Of a stretch of 64,000 nucleotides of DNA, positions 22,701 to 34,471 are shown piece after piece. The first letter of the stretch is position 1; each line of letters opens with the position of its first letter. The DNA is from Austropuccinia psidii (Eukaryota; Basidiomycota; Pucciniomycetes; Pucciniales; Sphaerophragmiaceae). Below the pieces are notes generated by a model. It searched no databases and was not told the DNA's origin. It was given only the letters and a program-made list of their open reading frames with translations. The stretch is taken from contig JALGQZ010000004.1 in assembly GCA_023105745.1 (NCBI GenBank), positions 11,930,451 through 11,994,450 on the forward strand, written 5' to 3'. The translations under genes and the position numbers were made by a program.

Positions 22701-24990
22701 TGGAATTGATAAAAACAAAGTTGCAGCAGTATTGTTAAAACCCATGCCTCAGAATAAGAAGGAAATTCAGTCATTCTTGGGTTTTGCAGGATATTACAGG
22801 CAACACATTAAAGACTTTGCATCCATAGCAAGACCACTTTATAAGTTGTGTGACAAAGACACAGTATTTGAGATGACTGTTGACAGAGTCAAAGCTTTTG
22901 AATCTCTAAGAGAAGCATTGACCACTGCTCCACTCTTACTGATGCCAGACTTTAAATTACCTTTCAAACTGTATATTGATGCATCAGGGGATGGACTAGG
23001 TGCTGCACTTCACCAAGTTCAGATCATAAATGACAAACCTGTAGAAGGACCAATATGTTTCATATCCAGCCAAATCAAACCAACTGAAGCCAGATATGGA
23101 GCAAGTCAAATGGAATGTCTATGCCTTGTCTGGGCCTTGGAGAAATTGAACTATTTCTTAGAGGGATGTGTTTTTGAAGTAATAACAGATTGTACAGCTG
23201 TGAAATCACTTTTGAACATGAAAACACCTAACAGACACATGCTCAGATGGCAAATAGCCATACAAGAATACAGAGGCAATATGACTATTGTTCATAAGGA
23301 TGGGAATATTCATAAGAATGCAGATGGACTAAGCAGATGGCCATTACCAAATAACATTGATAATCCTGCTTATGTTCCAGAAGAAGCTTCACCACAAATT
23401 CCAATAGAAGGAATAAGTGTTATAGACTTGAACACCACCTTCTTTGAAGAATTCAGAAATAGTTACACTCAAGATAAGAATTGTAGCATCTTATGCCAAT
23501 TACTTAACAAAGACTGTAAAGACAACTCTCTAATACATGCCTTGGATGAAGTATGGAGAAAATCTTATAATGAAGGAAGATTTCACCTACTGGATGGTAT
23601 AATTTACCACAGAACCAAGCACACATGTGTCATGACAGTTGTAGACAGGTCATTAATCAATCTTGTACTAAAAGAATGCCATGATAGTCCCTTTTCAGGA
23701 CATCTTTCTGAAGACAGAACAAGAGAGAAAGTGAAGACCTGCATATGGTGGCCAATGTGGCAAAAAGATGTTGCAGAATATTGCAAAACCTGTGACAGAT
23801 GCCAAAAGGCAAATAAATCCACTGGCAAAAGACTTGGAAATATGATGAAAATCCAAGAACCAAACAGACCTTGGGAAATTGTCCATATGGATTGGGTAAC
23901 TGGCCTACCACCAGGAGGTGACAGGAGCTATAATGCTTGCCTAGTAATTGTGGACAGATTCAGTAAAACTCCAATCTTTTTACCATGTCACAAAGATGAT
24001 ACAGCCATGGATACAGCTCTTCTGATATGGAATAGAGTAGTGTCATGGACTGGGATATTTACAAATATCATCAGTGATAGAGATCCCAAATTCACTTCAG
24101 CACTATGGACAAATCTTCACCAATTATTTGGCACTAAACTGTCTTTCTCTACAGCCTACCACCCACAAACTGATGGCCTGGCTGAAAGAATGATCCAAAC
24201 CTTAGAGGACATGGTGAGAAGATTTTGTGCATATGGCCTTGAATTCAAAGATTGTGATGGATTTACCCATGATTGGCGTACTCTGTTACCAGCACTGGAA
24301 TTAGCATATAAAACATCAATCCATGCTAGTACCAATCAGACTCCTGCTGTTCTAGAAAAAGGATGGAACCCCAAGTTACCCCAAGACTCCTTGAGGAAAG
24401 ACTTAATTGAAATACATCCCACAGCTGCTAGCTTCAAAGGAATGCTAGACAAAGCTAGAAAGCATGCAGTAAGGTGCATGGAGGACTCTTTTGCATATGC
24501 TAAAGACAAATGGGATAAATCTCATGCAACTCCAGATTTCAAAGTGGGGGACCTAGTCCTTGTATTCACCACTAAATTCAATAACATCAAAGGATGTAAA
24601 AAGTTGAAAGACTCCTTTGCAGGACCTTTTGTGATTAAGGCCCTCCATGGAGAAAATGCTGTTGAAGTAGAGTTATCTGGAGAACTTAGCAATAAGCACC
24701 CTACATTTCCAGTGAGCTTGATAAAACCATATAAATCTACTGATGCTGAGAAATTTCCCTTGAGGAATAAGGTTCCCCAAGTTATACCTCCTATTGAGAC
24801 ATCTGGTACTAAGAAAATAACCAAAGTTCTTAAAGAAAGGAAATTAAGAACCAAGAAAGTAAGGGAATACCTTGTTAGGTACAGTGACCCAACTTGTGAA
24901 GATGAATGGTTAGAAGAAAAAGATATACCAGAAGCTACCAAACTCCTGAGGAGATTCAGACACACTAGAAACACCAATATTACAAAGTAA
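19066..24990 (+). CDS. gag-pol: Element C Gag-Pol polyprotein (1974 aa), apparently intact
   Basis: One continuous frame encodes all structural and enzymatic parts, with no gag/pol frameshift. Residues 1-221 are Gln/Ser/Thr-rich and share DNA with the accessory frame. Residues about 225-420 look coiled-coil, and about 479-650 are capsid-like ([15 protein letters not shown]). The zinc knuckle [14 protein letters not shown] starts at residue 687. The protease motif is LDPGAFCSC with Asp808, having Pro where Thr or Ser is usual. Reverse transcriptase has YIDD at 1156-1159. RNase H has its first Asp near 1305. Integrase has a zinc region near 1540-1585 and the catalytic triad Asp1609, Asp1671, Glu1707 (D-35-E spacing for the last pair). 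A chromodomain-like end lies near 1915-1970. The start ATG sits within the predicted intron 19016-19079 and is the first ATG after the primer-binding site. Confidence 0.95.
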   Translation: MPSTRSGASYNPSSSSQKGNRRDYGRGQPGTEGKGSVDDFQTTKMGHSQADNTILPSKRADTTTTSLCGHIQSQPQCIQQCTSIQRVPDPCRPVEELHEFLPDSKKILGPSQHLQIAQWMASINGEEKHDAFDTRMEEKQPSTTQTSAKNSPSGQQQQFQREKAATNSKQGQREGTSPKTLQPGLQNPKDSAGCHGKCISDGQNHDGITEEGGSQIKVPEMISDIFDSIPELYNAINDVKKHLSDKNDTICNNIKTNNLSLCQINETLMCFEKVLRTIKNSNNDNSFNIKINEQSAIIKELTDKYSKFNIDDMIETRIKQAINIIKTDNKKVLDDISNSFTEVKTYTIALKKCFDASQEEVSKLSMKLNQVTADNTRQTELWQELTHKEDMYKIEVINLIQSFQHEYRNSQRCSNSKMNDIEQILNTLPRMSTPLNQNEGTRIPNPQVLDPDNSQLKNELSTSFHNLEPSMGQALLKEVPKLKEWPHFSGEGEYDHMEFIRGIDMIKEDFELPDRLVTARFNTLFTRSAHRWYIKIRQAHGHQSWTWWKTQIINKWANDAWRFKVETAFESAKFNSDKDIALPWFCQQKDRLTALYPDMSEFMIHRKILRQCGGDLEHAVKSRTTEQSSAEDIINILEEVTTRTKIGSSRVNLKTRFNTPWKDSVDKNSKENSGNIKYKSADTVRKCHICQSTTHLANTCPKRGKINEIDIEKEPDVEKEDIIEDNSDDKSSIFSESSKDIENINATFDIMESYSHLPQLSNGQVDLSKVQDAQLMKTKPNRGKGYTAGNSCITEVVIDNKRTKLLLDPGAFCSCVGKSFLKTCVPNFEDQLLPIDRIKFNSASNPMKALGIFETNVIFPHINGNLRITVEFVVMENCSSTHFILGNDYLIMFGIDLHNNKDRYFTIGDNKRQKFAFLPFKRQITVNKVSPVNLELEKFKSEQLNEAEISLHLTDKQENELSSLLYDHKGAFATDKEPLGAIIGHEVDIILNIERPYPPLLRRPAYPASPKSREALEIHIKELLDLGVIRKVGHNEEVEITTPVIVAWHNGKSRMVGDFRALNTYTVPDRYPIPKIQIALTQISQAVYITTMDALKGFHQNVVTPRARKYLRIIVHCGVYEYLRMPFGIKNAPSHFQKMMNEIFPEELSEGWLIIYIDDIIICSKTWEEHMYRLSRGLTKIQSVNMKISLKKCHFGFKELKALGHVVSGLSLGIDKNKVAAVLLKPMPQNKKEIQSFLGFAGYYRQHIKDFASIARPLYKLCDKDTVFEMTVDRVKAFESLREALTTAPLLLMPDFKLPFKLYIDASGDGLGAALHQVQIINDKPVEGPICFISSQIKPTEARYGASQMECLCLVWALEKLNYFLEGCVFEVITDCTAVKSLLNMKTPNRHMLRWQIAIQEYRGNMTIVHKDGNIHKNADGLSRWPLPNNIDNPAYVPEEASPQIPIEGISVIDLNTTFFEEFRNSYTQDKNCSILCQLLNKDCKDNSLIHALDEVWRKSYNEGRFHLLDGIIYHRTKHTCVMTVVDRSLINLVLKECHDSPFSGHLSEDRTREKVKTCIWWPMWQKDVAEYCKTCDRCQKANKSTGKRLGNMMKIQEPNRPWEIVHMDWVTGLPPGGDRSYNACLVIVDRFSKTPIFLPCHKDDTAMDTALLIWNRVVSWTGIFTNIISDRDPKFTSALWTNLHQLFGTKLSFSTAYHPQTDGLAERMIQTLEDMVRRFCAYGLEFKDCDGFTHDWRTLLPALELAYKTSIHASTNQTPAVLEKGWNPKLPQDSLRKDLIEIHPTAASFKGMLDKARKHAVRCMEDSFAYAKDKWDKSHATPDFKVGDLVLVFTTKFNNIKGCKKLKDSFAGPFVIKALHGENAVEVELSGELSNKHPTFPVSLIKPYKSTDAEKFPLRNKVPQVIPPIETSGTKKITKVLKERKLRTKKVREYLVRYSDPTCEDEWLEEKDIPEATKLLRRFRHTRNTNITK

Positions 24991-25001
24991 TATTCTTTTT
25001 T

Positions 25002-25013
25002 AGGGGGAGGGAA
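25002..25013 (+). other. Polypurine tract of element C
   Basis: AGGGGGAGGGAA directly before the 3' LTR, preceded by a T-run. Element F has a counterpart on the minus strand at about 50126-50145. Confidence 0.8.
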
Positions 25014-26852
25014 TGTGAGCCTTAGAGGTAATTTCATATACCCAAAAGACCACAAATATAAAAAATAACATATTAATATAAATAAAATAAATTTATTTAT
25101 ATTATTAAAATAAAAATCCAAATATAAATATAAAATTATATTAAAAATAAAAAATTAATTATAATTTAAAAATAAAAAATACATTAAATTTTGTAAATAT
25201 GAAATTACATTTATACTTGAAAAAATTAAGTAAAAATGAAACTTTAACAAAATTGTGAGAAAATAAATAAATTTGGAAAAAAGTTAAATAAAAATTACTA
25301 TAAATTTTTATCCAATAAATAAACATATAAAATTTATTTCACCATTGGATTCCTCATAAAAAATCAGGTGGGGTCACCTCTGAGTGAAATTCTTATAGCT
25401 CAACTCTAAATAAGCTTAAATTAAGTTTTTAGTATTTTCAATACAAAAAGTTGAAAATCCTCAAAACCTTAATTTAATTCACACCACATGTGGTGTTAAC
25501 CATCAATTTTTGTGTTAAAATTGAGGTGTTGTGTTTAGTTTAGAAGTTATGAGGAATTGAAGTATTTTCAATTGAATTCAATTGAAATGTCAAAATGTGC
25601 GCGTGTATTACATAAGTGAACTTTGATTTACATATGAGGTGTCAATTATTACTTTATTGAACTGTACAATTGAATTGAATTACATATGTAAATTATAAGT
25701 ATAATACATGATGAGGAATTAAAGGAAAAATAAATTGGAAAGATTAAATTTGGGGGGGAAAAGGAACTCCAGCTCTAAGGGGGAGCTAGACCCCCAAAAT
25801 CCTTGCTGACAGGCGTGGGATGTCAAAATTCACGCAAAAGTTCATCACTTTTGGCCTGGAATTGAGTTACAGGGTCTGTGGACTCAATTGATGATGAGGG
25901 TTTGATACCAACTGGGGTAGTTTTAGCTGTTGCCAAGAGGGTAAAACTACCCTTAAGATAAAGCAATCATAATAAAAACAGTTTTAACTGGTTTCTACGC
26001 CTCTGACACACATTCTCACGTGTTTTGAAGGCTCTAGGCCTGGTATTGCTATAGTAATGGCTGATTTAAGGGTCTAAAATGGCTAAAAATGGCTAAAAAT
26101 GGCTTAAACCAGCCCTTTTTGGTCTAAACCAGGGTTCAATGATGCCATAATTGGCTTTTCTGTTGTCAGACTGTTTTTCACGACTGAAAAGAGTAAATTT
26201 TACTTTTGGAGTAAGAGAATTGATGGCTATAAAAGAATGTCTTCTTTGCCCCACTTTTCTCTTCATGTTAGAATCTTTTCCTTTTATTAATTAGTTTAAA
26301 ACTGTTAAACCAATCAATCAAAGATTCCAACCACCACTTTTAAATCACTTTAATCCTTTTAACCACGTGAAAAAATCATTATAATCATTGTTTGTAACTC
26401 TTATAATCATTTTTACCCCTGAACCACCCCAAAAGTGAATTAAAGCATCTTTCATCACTGTAAACTTTGTCACTTTGTTTCCAAATTCACTCTGGTCACT
26501 TTTGGGCGTGTTTTCTCTTTAATATTATTTTTAAAGACTTTGTTCTTTAATTAATTGCTTGCAGTTCTTTGCTCAATTAATTCCAATTGAAATTGCTCTT
26601 GAAGAAATTTCTTTTGTAGCCTTAAAATATCTCTTGTAGAGTATTTTTTGGATAAATTTTTATTGTTGGTAAAACAATAAATTTTTATAATATTATTGTT
26701 TTATACTAATAAAGTTATAAACAATAAAATTGGCGTGTTTTCTCCTAAAAATAATATTTCATACTATTTTTAATTGATTTTTACCTTATACAAATTTTGA
26801 GGACAGGAAAAGTACTTGATTTTTAATCAAAGTTTCATATCCACACCTTACA
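25014..26852 (+). repeat. Element C 3' LTR (1839 bp)
   Basis: The copy of 16781-18619, with identical length and about 1 percent divergence by eye. The right edge CTTACA is followed by GAAAA and the resumption of element B pol (minus strand FRFS). Confidence 0.96.
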
Positions 26853-29056
26853 GAAAATCTGAAGTTTTTTTCCCTATCTATTTCCATGAAATGGATAGGA
26901 ATCTTGGCCGCAAATTCAGGGTCATAAGCTGGATTGCTTTTGACATTGTCCAGTGGCCATCTGCTAAGGCCATCTGCATTGGTATGACTTTTACCTTCTT
27001 TGTATATGAGGGTCATGTTCCCTCTATACTCCTGGATGGCTATTTGCCATCTCAGCATGTGTCTATTTGTAGTCTTCATGTTTAGTAAAGACTTCAAGGC
27101 TGTGCAATCTGTGTAGACTTCAAAGACTGCACCCTCCAGATAATAATGGAGTTTTTCTAGAGCCCAGACTAGACATAGACATTCAGTCTGGGTGGCCCCA
27201 TACCTGGCTTCTCAATCTGTCAGCTGCCTTGAGATGTAGCAAATTACTCCTTCTCTTGGTTCACCATCCACAATTTGTCTTTGGTGAAGGGCTACTCCTA
27301 GGCCTTGACTGCATGCTGCATCTATATATAACTTGAATGGTAGTTCAAAGTCAGGTAAGATAAGTACAGGTGCATTAGTGAGTTCATATTTGATCCTCTC
27401 ATATGCATCCCTCCTTTCCTTGGTTATTTCAAAAACTACATCTTTTGAACATAACTTGTATAAACTACTAGTTATGTGTGCAAAGTGTTTGATATGTTTT
27501 CTATAGTAGCTAGCAAACCCAAGGAAGGATTGCATCTCTTTGATGCTTTTTGGTACTGGCTTTTGCAGTACTGCTGCTACTTTATTCTGGTCAATTGCCA
27601 GACTAAGACCTGAGACTTTATGTCCTAGAGCCAGTAACTCCTGTTGGCCAAAATTGCACTTTTTAAGTGAAATTTTCAGATTTATGGGTGTGCATTTACT
27701 TAGAACTCTGTATATGTATTGCACATGGTCTTCCCATGTCTCTGAGTATATAATGATATCATCAATATATACCACCATCCAGCCTTCCAGTATTTCTTCT
27801 TGAAATATTGTGTCCATCATCCTTTGGAAGTGGGCTGGTGCATTTTTGATGCCAAATGGCATTCTGGTGTACTCATATAAGCCCATATGGCATATTATTA
27901 TGTGTAATTTCATGGAGTTTGGTTTAACTCCATTTTGGTGGAAGCCTTTCATACAATCCATTTTGGTTATGTATTTGGCTTTAGCCAGTTTATCTAAGGC
28001 ATGAGGTATCCTGGGTATAGGGTACCTGTCTGCTTTTGTTTAGTTATTCAGAGCTCTGAAATCTCCACACAGTCTAGACTTGCCATCATGCCAGGTGATT
28101 AGGACAGGGGTGGTGATTTCCACTATTTCATTGTGTCCAATCTTCCTGATGACATCCATATCCACGAGTTGATTGATATGTTTCTCAATTTCTTTCCTTG
28201 TTTCCAGGCTTGCTGGATAAGGAGGTCTCCTCAGCATGGGTGGATAAGGCCTTTCCACATGCAGATATAGTTCTATATCATGGCCTTTGATCTTGCCTAA
28301 TGGTTCTTCACCAATGGCAAATGCTGGTCTGTTCTTTCTCAGCATCTTCAGTAAACTTAGTTTTTGTTTACTGGTGAGGGTAGTGCTAAACTGTCCCTCT
28401 ATGAATTCCTCCAAAAGTTCTTCTAGTGGATCTTGAGAAGATATCTGGTATATATCAAGTGAAAATTTCTTTTCTTTGTTAGTACCAATGGTGATGTGCC
28501 TATTTTTACTGTTGTAAATGTCTATGCCATACATCCTCTGGTAGTCTGTCCCCAGTAAAAACCCTTCAATGTGGGCATCATCAAGCACTGCAAACTCTGG
28601 GTTGAGTCTGATATTACCCTTCCTGTGGGGTATAATTATCTCTTTGATGATTGTCCCAATGGAAGTCATCTTCCCTGATGCACTTTTAAAGTTCTTTGCT
28701 TTAGTGGGCAAGAGCTGTTTTTCCCAGTTTGGGAAGTGGGTATCCAGATAGCTTCTGGCCACTATGGAGCAGTGTGCTCCAATATCAATTATCAGTGGGT
28801 TCTGAGAATTGTCAATAGAAACAGTCATTTTTGTGGCTGTCCCATGTATATATGCCATTCCTTTGGTTGGTGTAACCAGGAATGTTTTTGCATCTTGTGT
28901 GTGTTTGCACAAGTTCTTTTTAGCAGTTTCCTGTGGCATGCCTGCTTCCAACTGTATTTCCTGGATTTCCAGTGGGGTTTCCTCTTGGTATTCCACTAGA
29001 ATTTCCTCTCTTGGGTCTTGATCATCACCAGATGGTTCTCTGATGGCATCACCCAT
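26853..29056 (-). pseudogene. Element B pol, N-terminal part (protease, RT, RNase H), disrupted
   Basis: Minus-strand segments are 29056-28040, 27961-27212 and 27097-26853. Protease reads IDIGAHCS (Thr of DTG replaced by Ile). Reverse transcriptase shows [19 protein letters not shown] and YIDDIIIY. RNase H shows [24 protein letters not shown] and [10 protein letters not shown]. In-frame stops are seen after LNN (codon for Tyr to TAA, near 28037-28039) and at LTD*EARYG (TCA to TGA, near 27209-27211). The frame is split by element C at FRFS|EWAP; the two sides join cleanly once C and one copy of GAAAA are removed. Confidence 0.9.
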
Positions 29057-29061
29057 GGAGT

Positions 29062-31040
29062 CTAAACAGAATCCTCTGTTGGAGGTTCTTCCTCAGGGAC
29101 TTTCTCTATGGCATAGACTTTTTTCTTTGCCTTTGGACAGTTGTTGGCATAGTGGTCTGTTGAACCACAATTGTGACAAGAATTCCCCTTCTTTGCCACT
29201 TCTGCCACTCTTTCTTTGGGTTTGTCTTTAAACTCTACCCTGAAAGGTTCTTTCTCTCTGAAACTACTGCTCTTATATGGGGTGAATTTCCCTATATTAG
29301 TCCTTTTCCTTATGTCTTGTAAGGTGTTGGCGATGTCATCTAGAGTGCAGCTTTGGTTGCATCTGCATTTTACTGCATCCTCTAGTTCTCCTGGCAATTG
29401 TGTCAGAAGTTTGTGATTCCTCATTTGGATGTTCATCTGCTGATCAATGGCTTTAAGTCTTTTAGACTGTCTAAGACACCACTCATATGGATCTTTGTCC
29501 ACAGAGTATTTGTCATTTTAAAATGACATTGTCTTTTGCCATATCCAAGTTACATTACTGTACTTTTGGATGATTTGACTCTTCCACCATGGCCAGTTTC
29601 TCCTGCCATGGATTTCTTTCATTTCTGTGTACCATATACTAGCATGACCTTTAAATGCAGTATTCAGTCTAGCAGTGATCCAGTAGTCTGGTATGCTTGG
29701 TACATCAATGAAGAGTCCATCAATATAATCTATGAGCTCCATATGATCATATTCTCCTAATCCAGAGAATTTGGGCCAACTTGAGGCCTCAGGAAGCTTT
29801 TTCAAGGCTTCCTTCTCTGAATAAGACATTCCATCTCCATCTTGGTATTGTGATGGAGATCTTGCCTTATTCATCAAAATGGCATCTGGTTTGATGTCAT
29901 CTGGTTGGTATGGAATATCCATAACTTGGCCTTGTGGTTGAGGCTTCAAGCTATGGTAGGCATTAAACAACTTGTTAATGTCTTGATCCAGACATTTCCT
30001 GTCCCTTGTGCTGTGGTGTTGTTCTTCAAGGACTATATTCAGTCTTTTTTTGGTTTCTTCAGAGGCTTTGCTCAGTTGAGCATATCCTTCTTGAAGATTT
30101 TTAACTATCTTTTCCAAGGAGGCTTGAGTTTGTCTCATCCTCTCTTGGCCAGCTTTAATTTCTGCAAACTGCTTTGCAGATTTTTCAGCATAATGGGACA
30201 TTTGTAACCACAGTGTATCACTGTTGATGTTACTCTCAGATGTGACAGTGTTATTTTCAGTCTGAGTGGGGGTAATGTTTCTATTTTACAAGGACTACTG
30301 ATTCTAGAGTGGTTTACAACTACTTCTGGGTCTTGTGTACTTCTTTTACCAAATCTAACAGCTTCTGGATCATGGGGTCTGACTCTTTCCTCCTCTGGTT
30401 GAAGGAGGCTTTGTTCTTGCCCTTGTTTCCTTGTCTTCTCCTGGAAACTTCCTGGAATTGTGAATAATGGTGACTCTTGGCCACTGATCTGCTGGTTTCT
30501 GAATGGTGTGAAGCCACTGGAGAGCTTATTTGGCCTGCTCCTTGTGAGCCTGAAGGAATCTGAGTAGGCCCTGTCTGCGTTAACTGTTCTTCTATACCTT
30601 GGTTAATGGCTTGGTTCTCCCTTATCCTCAGTTCCCTTGCCTCCAGGAGTCTGAACTTCCTGGTAGAATTCCAACCTTTGGTGATTACCATCAGGTCTTT
30701 GAAGTCTATCTCTTTGAGACAGATCTTCTGGCAACTTGCTCCAAGTTCTGCGCAGTGACTTGCCAGGTTGAACCTCTTGTTGTCCATGCTCCATTGAAAT
30801 AAGTCTTTGAGGAGTTGGTGGAGCTGAAGAAATTGATCCATATCCTTCCAGTCCTCTGGTTTGAGGTTCCTGTTGAATTAGAGTGTGAATGGCAAGGTTG
30901 ATATTATCTCCCTCATTGTTTTGCCATCCACCACTGTGTCCAAAGTGTCTTCTTGAAGGTCTTCTGGTTCTGGACAAGCTTTCTCTGTCCTCTGGTTGGT
31001 TCCTTTGGAGGCCAAGGTCTCTGAGGTATGCAGGGGACAT
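29062..31040 (-). pseudogene. Element B gag, disrupted
   Basis: The ATG at 31040 (inside the predicted intron 31021-31088) opens the Gag frame with the same start as D (MSP..LRDLG). Segments follow at 31040-30603, 30201-29518 and 29502-29062. The first part is Gln/Arg-rich and overlaps the accessory frame; the next is coiled-coil-like; then comes a capsid-like segment (WPKFSGLGEYDHMELID) and a CCHC knuckle (CHNCGSTDHYANNC). Lesions are a frameshift near 30600, GAA to TAA after KTMSF near 29515-29517, and a small deletion/frameshift near 29062. Confidence 0.85.
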
Positions 31041-31922
31041 ATCAGTGTTTGCAAGCAGTAAAGAACTTTATGTTCTTAGGGTATTCACCTTTGACTGTGC
31101 CTTGTACAAATTTGTTATCTGCTGATTTGGGCAGTTTGCCTTTGGAGGTTACAACGGGGTTAATAATTGTAATATTCCCTGTACAAGTGGTTAAGGTTGG
31201 TTTACCTTGTATTGAAGCAGAGTTTTGTGGTTTTCTACTCCTCTGAGTGGCTATTGGTGTCCACGTTTTGGCTTAAATGAGGCCTTCACTAAGTCTTTTT
31301 CCTTTGCCCTTGCTGCCCTCTGGTTCTGAGGGTGTCACTGGTGTGTTGGACTGTGACTGCGTCTCAAGTGGTATGAAATTTTCTTCCACTGAATCAAACA
31401 GGAAAAGAGGGCTTATGTCAGTTAAGACTTCTTAAAAGGCTGGTTTTGCACATCTAAGAATGGCCTCTGGGCTTGTATATTATCACAATATTCCCTTGTA
31501 TTATGACAGTGTAATTGAATTAACAATTCCACATCAAAAATACAGCTTACTGATATGTGGTATACTGTTTGTATACCAATATCTTACAGAATACTTGTAA
31601 TTAGCAAGTATAATATGTCAAAGATGGTGTATTACAGGGCAATTGAGTTTACAATGTGCCCAAACACGCCTCAACTGTTGGTTTATCAGTATGAGCTGTC
31701 TTGATTCAATTAAGAATTAAGACTGTATCAGTGGCTTAAAAGTGGTTTTATATACAAAACACGCCAAAAATACTGGTCTTGTGGTTATCAGCCACATGAC
31801 AGATACTCTTTAAAATATGAGTATTTTAAAAAATAAATAAAAATATATATTTTTTAGAGAAAATGACTCCTAAAAAGATAAAACAAGTGTCAATAAAATG
31901 ATAAAAAAGAGAAAAACTTACT
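30320..31922 (-). pseudogene. Element B accessory gene, three predicted exons, two nonsense mutations
   Basis: Same structure as in A: A at 31922, intron 31921-31389 (GTAAGT...TTCAG), exon 2 31388-31089, intron 31088-31021 (GTGAAT...CTCAG), exon 3 31020-30320. Exon 2 begins EENFIPLETQSQ and has a TAA at codon 39 (31275-31273). Exon 3 has a TAA at 30880-30878. From 30841 to 30320 it is open, with HQLLKDLFQWSMDNKRF, KICLKEIDFKDLM and the C-terminal MIQKLLDLVKEVHKTQK, each clearly alignable to A. The phase across both junctions agrees with A, which supports the splice model although this copy is dead. Confidence 0.6.
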
Positions 31923-31946
31923 TGAAATAAGTCCAAAAGGTGTTAA

Positions 31947-31964
31947 AACACGGCCAGGCCCCCA
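31947..31964 (-). other. Primer-binding site of element B
   Basis: The minus strand reads TGGGGGCCTGGCCGTG followed by TT, three bases after the 5' LTR. Its first 16 bases equal those of element A. Confidence 0.65.
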
Positions 31965-31967
31965 AAA

Positions 31968-33361
31968 TATCAGGATGAGTCTATGTTGAAGTGGTAATAA
32001 AACTATTTAGAACTAAAACTATGACTGTGACATGTGGAAAATATTTAAAAATTCTTTTATAAGGGTTAAAGATGGATTAATTTAATAATAAAGGGGCTTT
32101 ACTATAAGGATTATAGTGGTGGTGAGCCCTGTTGAAAGCCCTGGGTGCAGCTTTACCTGTTGGGTTACAATAATAAATACTACAATACTTTAAATTAAGA
32201 GTACACCTGTTTATTACCCAAGAGTAAGTCGGTTTTTGACAGTTTACTACGTAGGGTATTCAAGAGCAGGATGAGGAGACAATTCTGGCTGTGAAAAGCC
32301 TCCTTTTTATCCTGAAATGGGGTGGAAAGGGTGCTAGGCCTTTCCACGTAGAGGAAGTGAATATTTTTCACTCTCTAATACTGAATTGTGGTTTGCAAAC
32401 AGCCTGTATGCCCTTTATTGGGCTCAGATGTGGTTTTGAAACCACATCTGGGCAGTTTTCACCAATACAGGGTGAAAATTTTCATCTGGGGACCTCACAG
32501 CCTGATTCTGACGTGTATGATGCATAGAATGCTGTACAGAAACTGTATGGCACCCCAGTATTATCATGCTTCTTTGTCTATTTGACACCTCATAATCAGA
32601 GTACAACTGTATCCTGTCATAATACAGTTGTATTGGTCATATTGTGGGATTATAACCTTCAAATGGCCATAAGTCTGTCAGGTTTTGAGATATCATGCTC
32701 AAAGTTGGCTCATTGGATAGCCCTTTAGGAGCTCTACACAATGATACCCAATTAGGTATGGTTATCATTAAATATGACAAAGTTATCCCATGTACAAGGA
32801 TTTTGTACATAGGCATGGTTTGGGCAAAAAGCTGTATTGAGCTTGTTTGCCTCATAACTTCTGTTATAGGTGAGATATGAGGAAGTGGAGGGCACCATCA
32901 GATATCCCTGATTGTGCTCTTTTCAAAAAGACCCCACTTCAAGTATCCCACACTAAAACTATAGAAGTTAGATGAGAGGTGAATGTTTTGTTCACCCTTA
33001 TTTGGCCTGAATTTGACCATAACTCAAGTAATACTGGTGCTAGCTCAGTTTGGCTGGTACCATTGGATAGCCCTGACTTAGAGATTCATTTTGAATTCCC
33101 ATTTGATGGGTTTAAGCCTCTCCTTCTAGATTTTAGATGAGAGGTGAAAATTAAGGTTTATGCTCAGCAATAACTTTGTTAGTTCTTGTCCTATGGTGAT
33201 GGGACCTATGTTTTCAGAAAGAGGTTAGTTTCCTCTTTCGTTTGATACCTTTTGAGCTGATTTGGCTCAGCTCCATGTTTTGGTGGTGTCTTGGCTATAC
33301 CATTGGTTTATGGTATTTTGGCTGTGATGCTTGTGCTCTGGTTTTGAGTCACAGGCTGACA
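31968..33361 (-). repeat. Element B 5' LTR (1394 bp)
   Basis: Starts TATCAGG (one change from TGTCAGG) and ends CTGACA, followed by TCTTC. It has small internal deletions relative to the 3' copy. A TATA-like GATAAAAAGGA lies on the minus strand at 32301-32311, with a TGTGGTTTTGAAACCACA palindrome upstream near 32430-32447. Confidence 0.93.
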
Positions 33362-33621
33362 TCTTCAATGTTTTTGAAAATTCAATTCAATTTCCCCTTC
33401 CACTTCCCTTTTCTTCAATTAAAACAGCTTTATTTCCACAAAAATACTTATGTTGAAAAAAAAACCAGGAATAATTTTCACTCCTTCACTCCCAAATCCT
33501 TCATTGAAACTAATTTTTCTCTTTTTTTTGAGATTTTCAAAATACAAATTTGATAAATTTTTTGGGTTTTTATGATTTTCAATAAAAAAATAGATAGGTC
33601 AGTTTTTTTGTATAAATTAAT

Positions 33622-33830
33622 TTAACAGCTTCATCAACAGCATCATCACACCCATCTCTGCCAACTCCACCCCCCACCACCCATCAAACATCTTCCTATA
33701 ACCATCCAACTCAGATCAACCTCCCACCATCAACCCCCCAGTCAGCTCAGACCCTCTCAAATAGGCCTCTGGGAGGTTCTAGGGCTTCTACTATTCAAAT
33801 TGATTGGAGTTTTTTTTTAATTTTCAGCTA
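33622..33830 (+). other. Ser/Thr/Pro-rich open stretch, possible exon of a lost gene
   Basis: A stop-free stretch without ATG, richer in C than its surroundings, reading SSTASSHPSLPTPPPTTHQT and onward to GGSRASTIQIDW. It is followed by T-rich DNA with an acceptor-like TTTTCAG. Low-complexity N-terminal exons of this type occur in rust genes, and it could belong to the oxygenase relic downstream. Evidence is compositional only. Confidence 0.2.
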
Positions 33831-34471
33831 ATTATTGGCCTCCAATAGTCCATTAATGTTTTTGTTTTATTTCTTTCAATAAAATCCATCATCAAAGATG
33901 ATGAAGTTATTTCTTTTCATAATTTCTTGATGATGCTTTCTGACTCTGATATTTTTTTTTGGATTATTGTTTTCACTTAATGATTTGTTTTGTTTTTCTG
34001 ATGATGATAGCTAATCATATCATTTTTTTTACCCTGCTTTTTAAAATTCAACTTTGATACCTATCTTATTTTTTCAATGGTTCATTGCTTTTTTTCATTC
34101 ATGAATCACAAATAACCTTCAGGTTTTTTCTTATTTCTTTTTACTAATTATAATAGCTGATTTTAATATTATTTCTTTATTTTTTTGATTTTATCATGAT
34201 AATTACTGATGATTCTTTTTGTTTATTTTTTATTTCTGTATAATTATGAACTTGGTTTTTTTTATGATTCTTTTTTTCATCATGATATTGGATCTTTCTT
34301 ATGATTTTGAGTAATTTCTTTAACTTCTTTCAATCAGTTGTTAATATAGAGGTGGATCATTTATAAGGGTTTATTTTGCAATTTGATTTAATTTCATTCA
34401 CCCTCCATCATCATTGAAATTGAAAAAACACGCTTTCTCTCTCTCACTCTGAAAATAATTTTGATCATGTC

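Larger units (their letters stand above)
16781..26852 (+). mobile_element. Element C: young, nearly intact Ty3/gypsy retrotransposon
   Basis: Two 1839-bp LTRs (16781-18619 and 25014-26852) of equal length differ at about 20 sites by eye. They flank a primer-binding site, a single 1974-codon Gag-Pol frame and a polypurine tract. The perfect 5-bp target duplication GAAAA (16776-16780 and 26853-26857) shows insertion into the pol of element B. The LTR ends are TGTGAG and CTTACA, unlike the A/B family. The Gag-Pol frame has no disabling lesion that I can see. This is the best candidate for activity in the window. Confidence 0.96.
12203..33361 (-). mobile_element. Element B: Ty3/gypsy LTR retrotransposon split by two later insertions
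   Basis: The 3' LTR is 12203-15082 (interrupted by G), the internal region is 15083-31967 (interrupted by C), and the 5' LTR is 31968-33361. It is flanked by a perfect 5-bp target duplication TCTTC (12198-12202 and 33362-33366). Without the insertions it is about 9.6 kb. Pol has several nonsense mutations and the gag region has frameshifts, so it is defective. The family is close to A in pol but has a different LTR of about 1.4 kb. Confidence 0.93.

Noticed and set aside
24991..25001. Envelope gene between integrase and 3' LTR
   Set aside because: Only about 23 bp separate the C stop codon from the LTR, and A, B and D also lack space; these are not env-bearing elements.
24522..25121. 199-codon antisense frame at the 3' end of element C, considered as an env-like or antisense gene
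   Set aside because: It runs across the coding end and into the LTR. The mirror of the chromodomain region explains its length.
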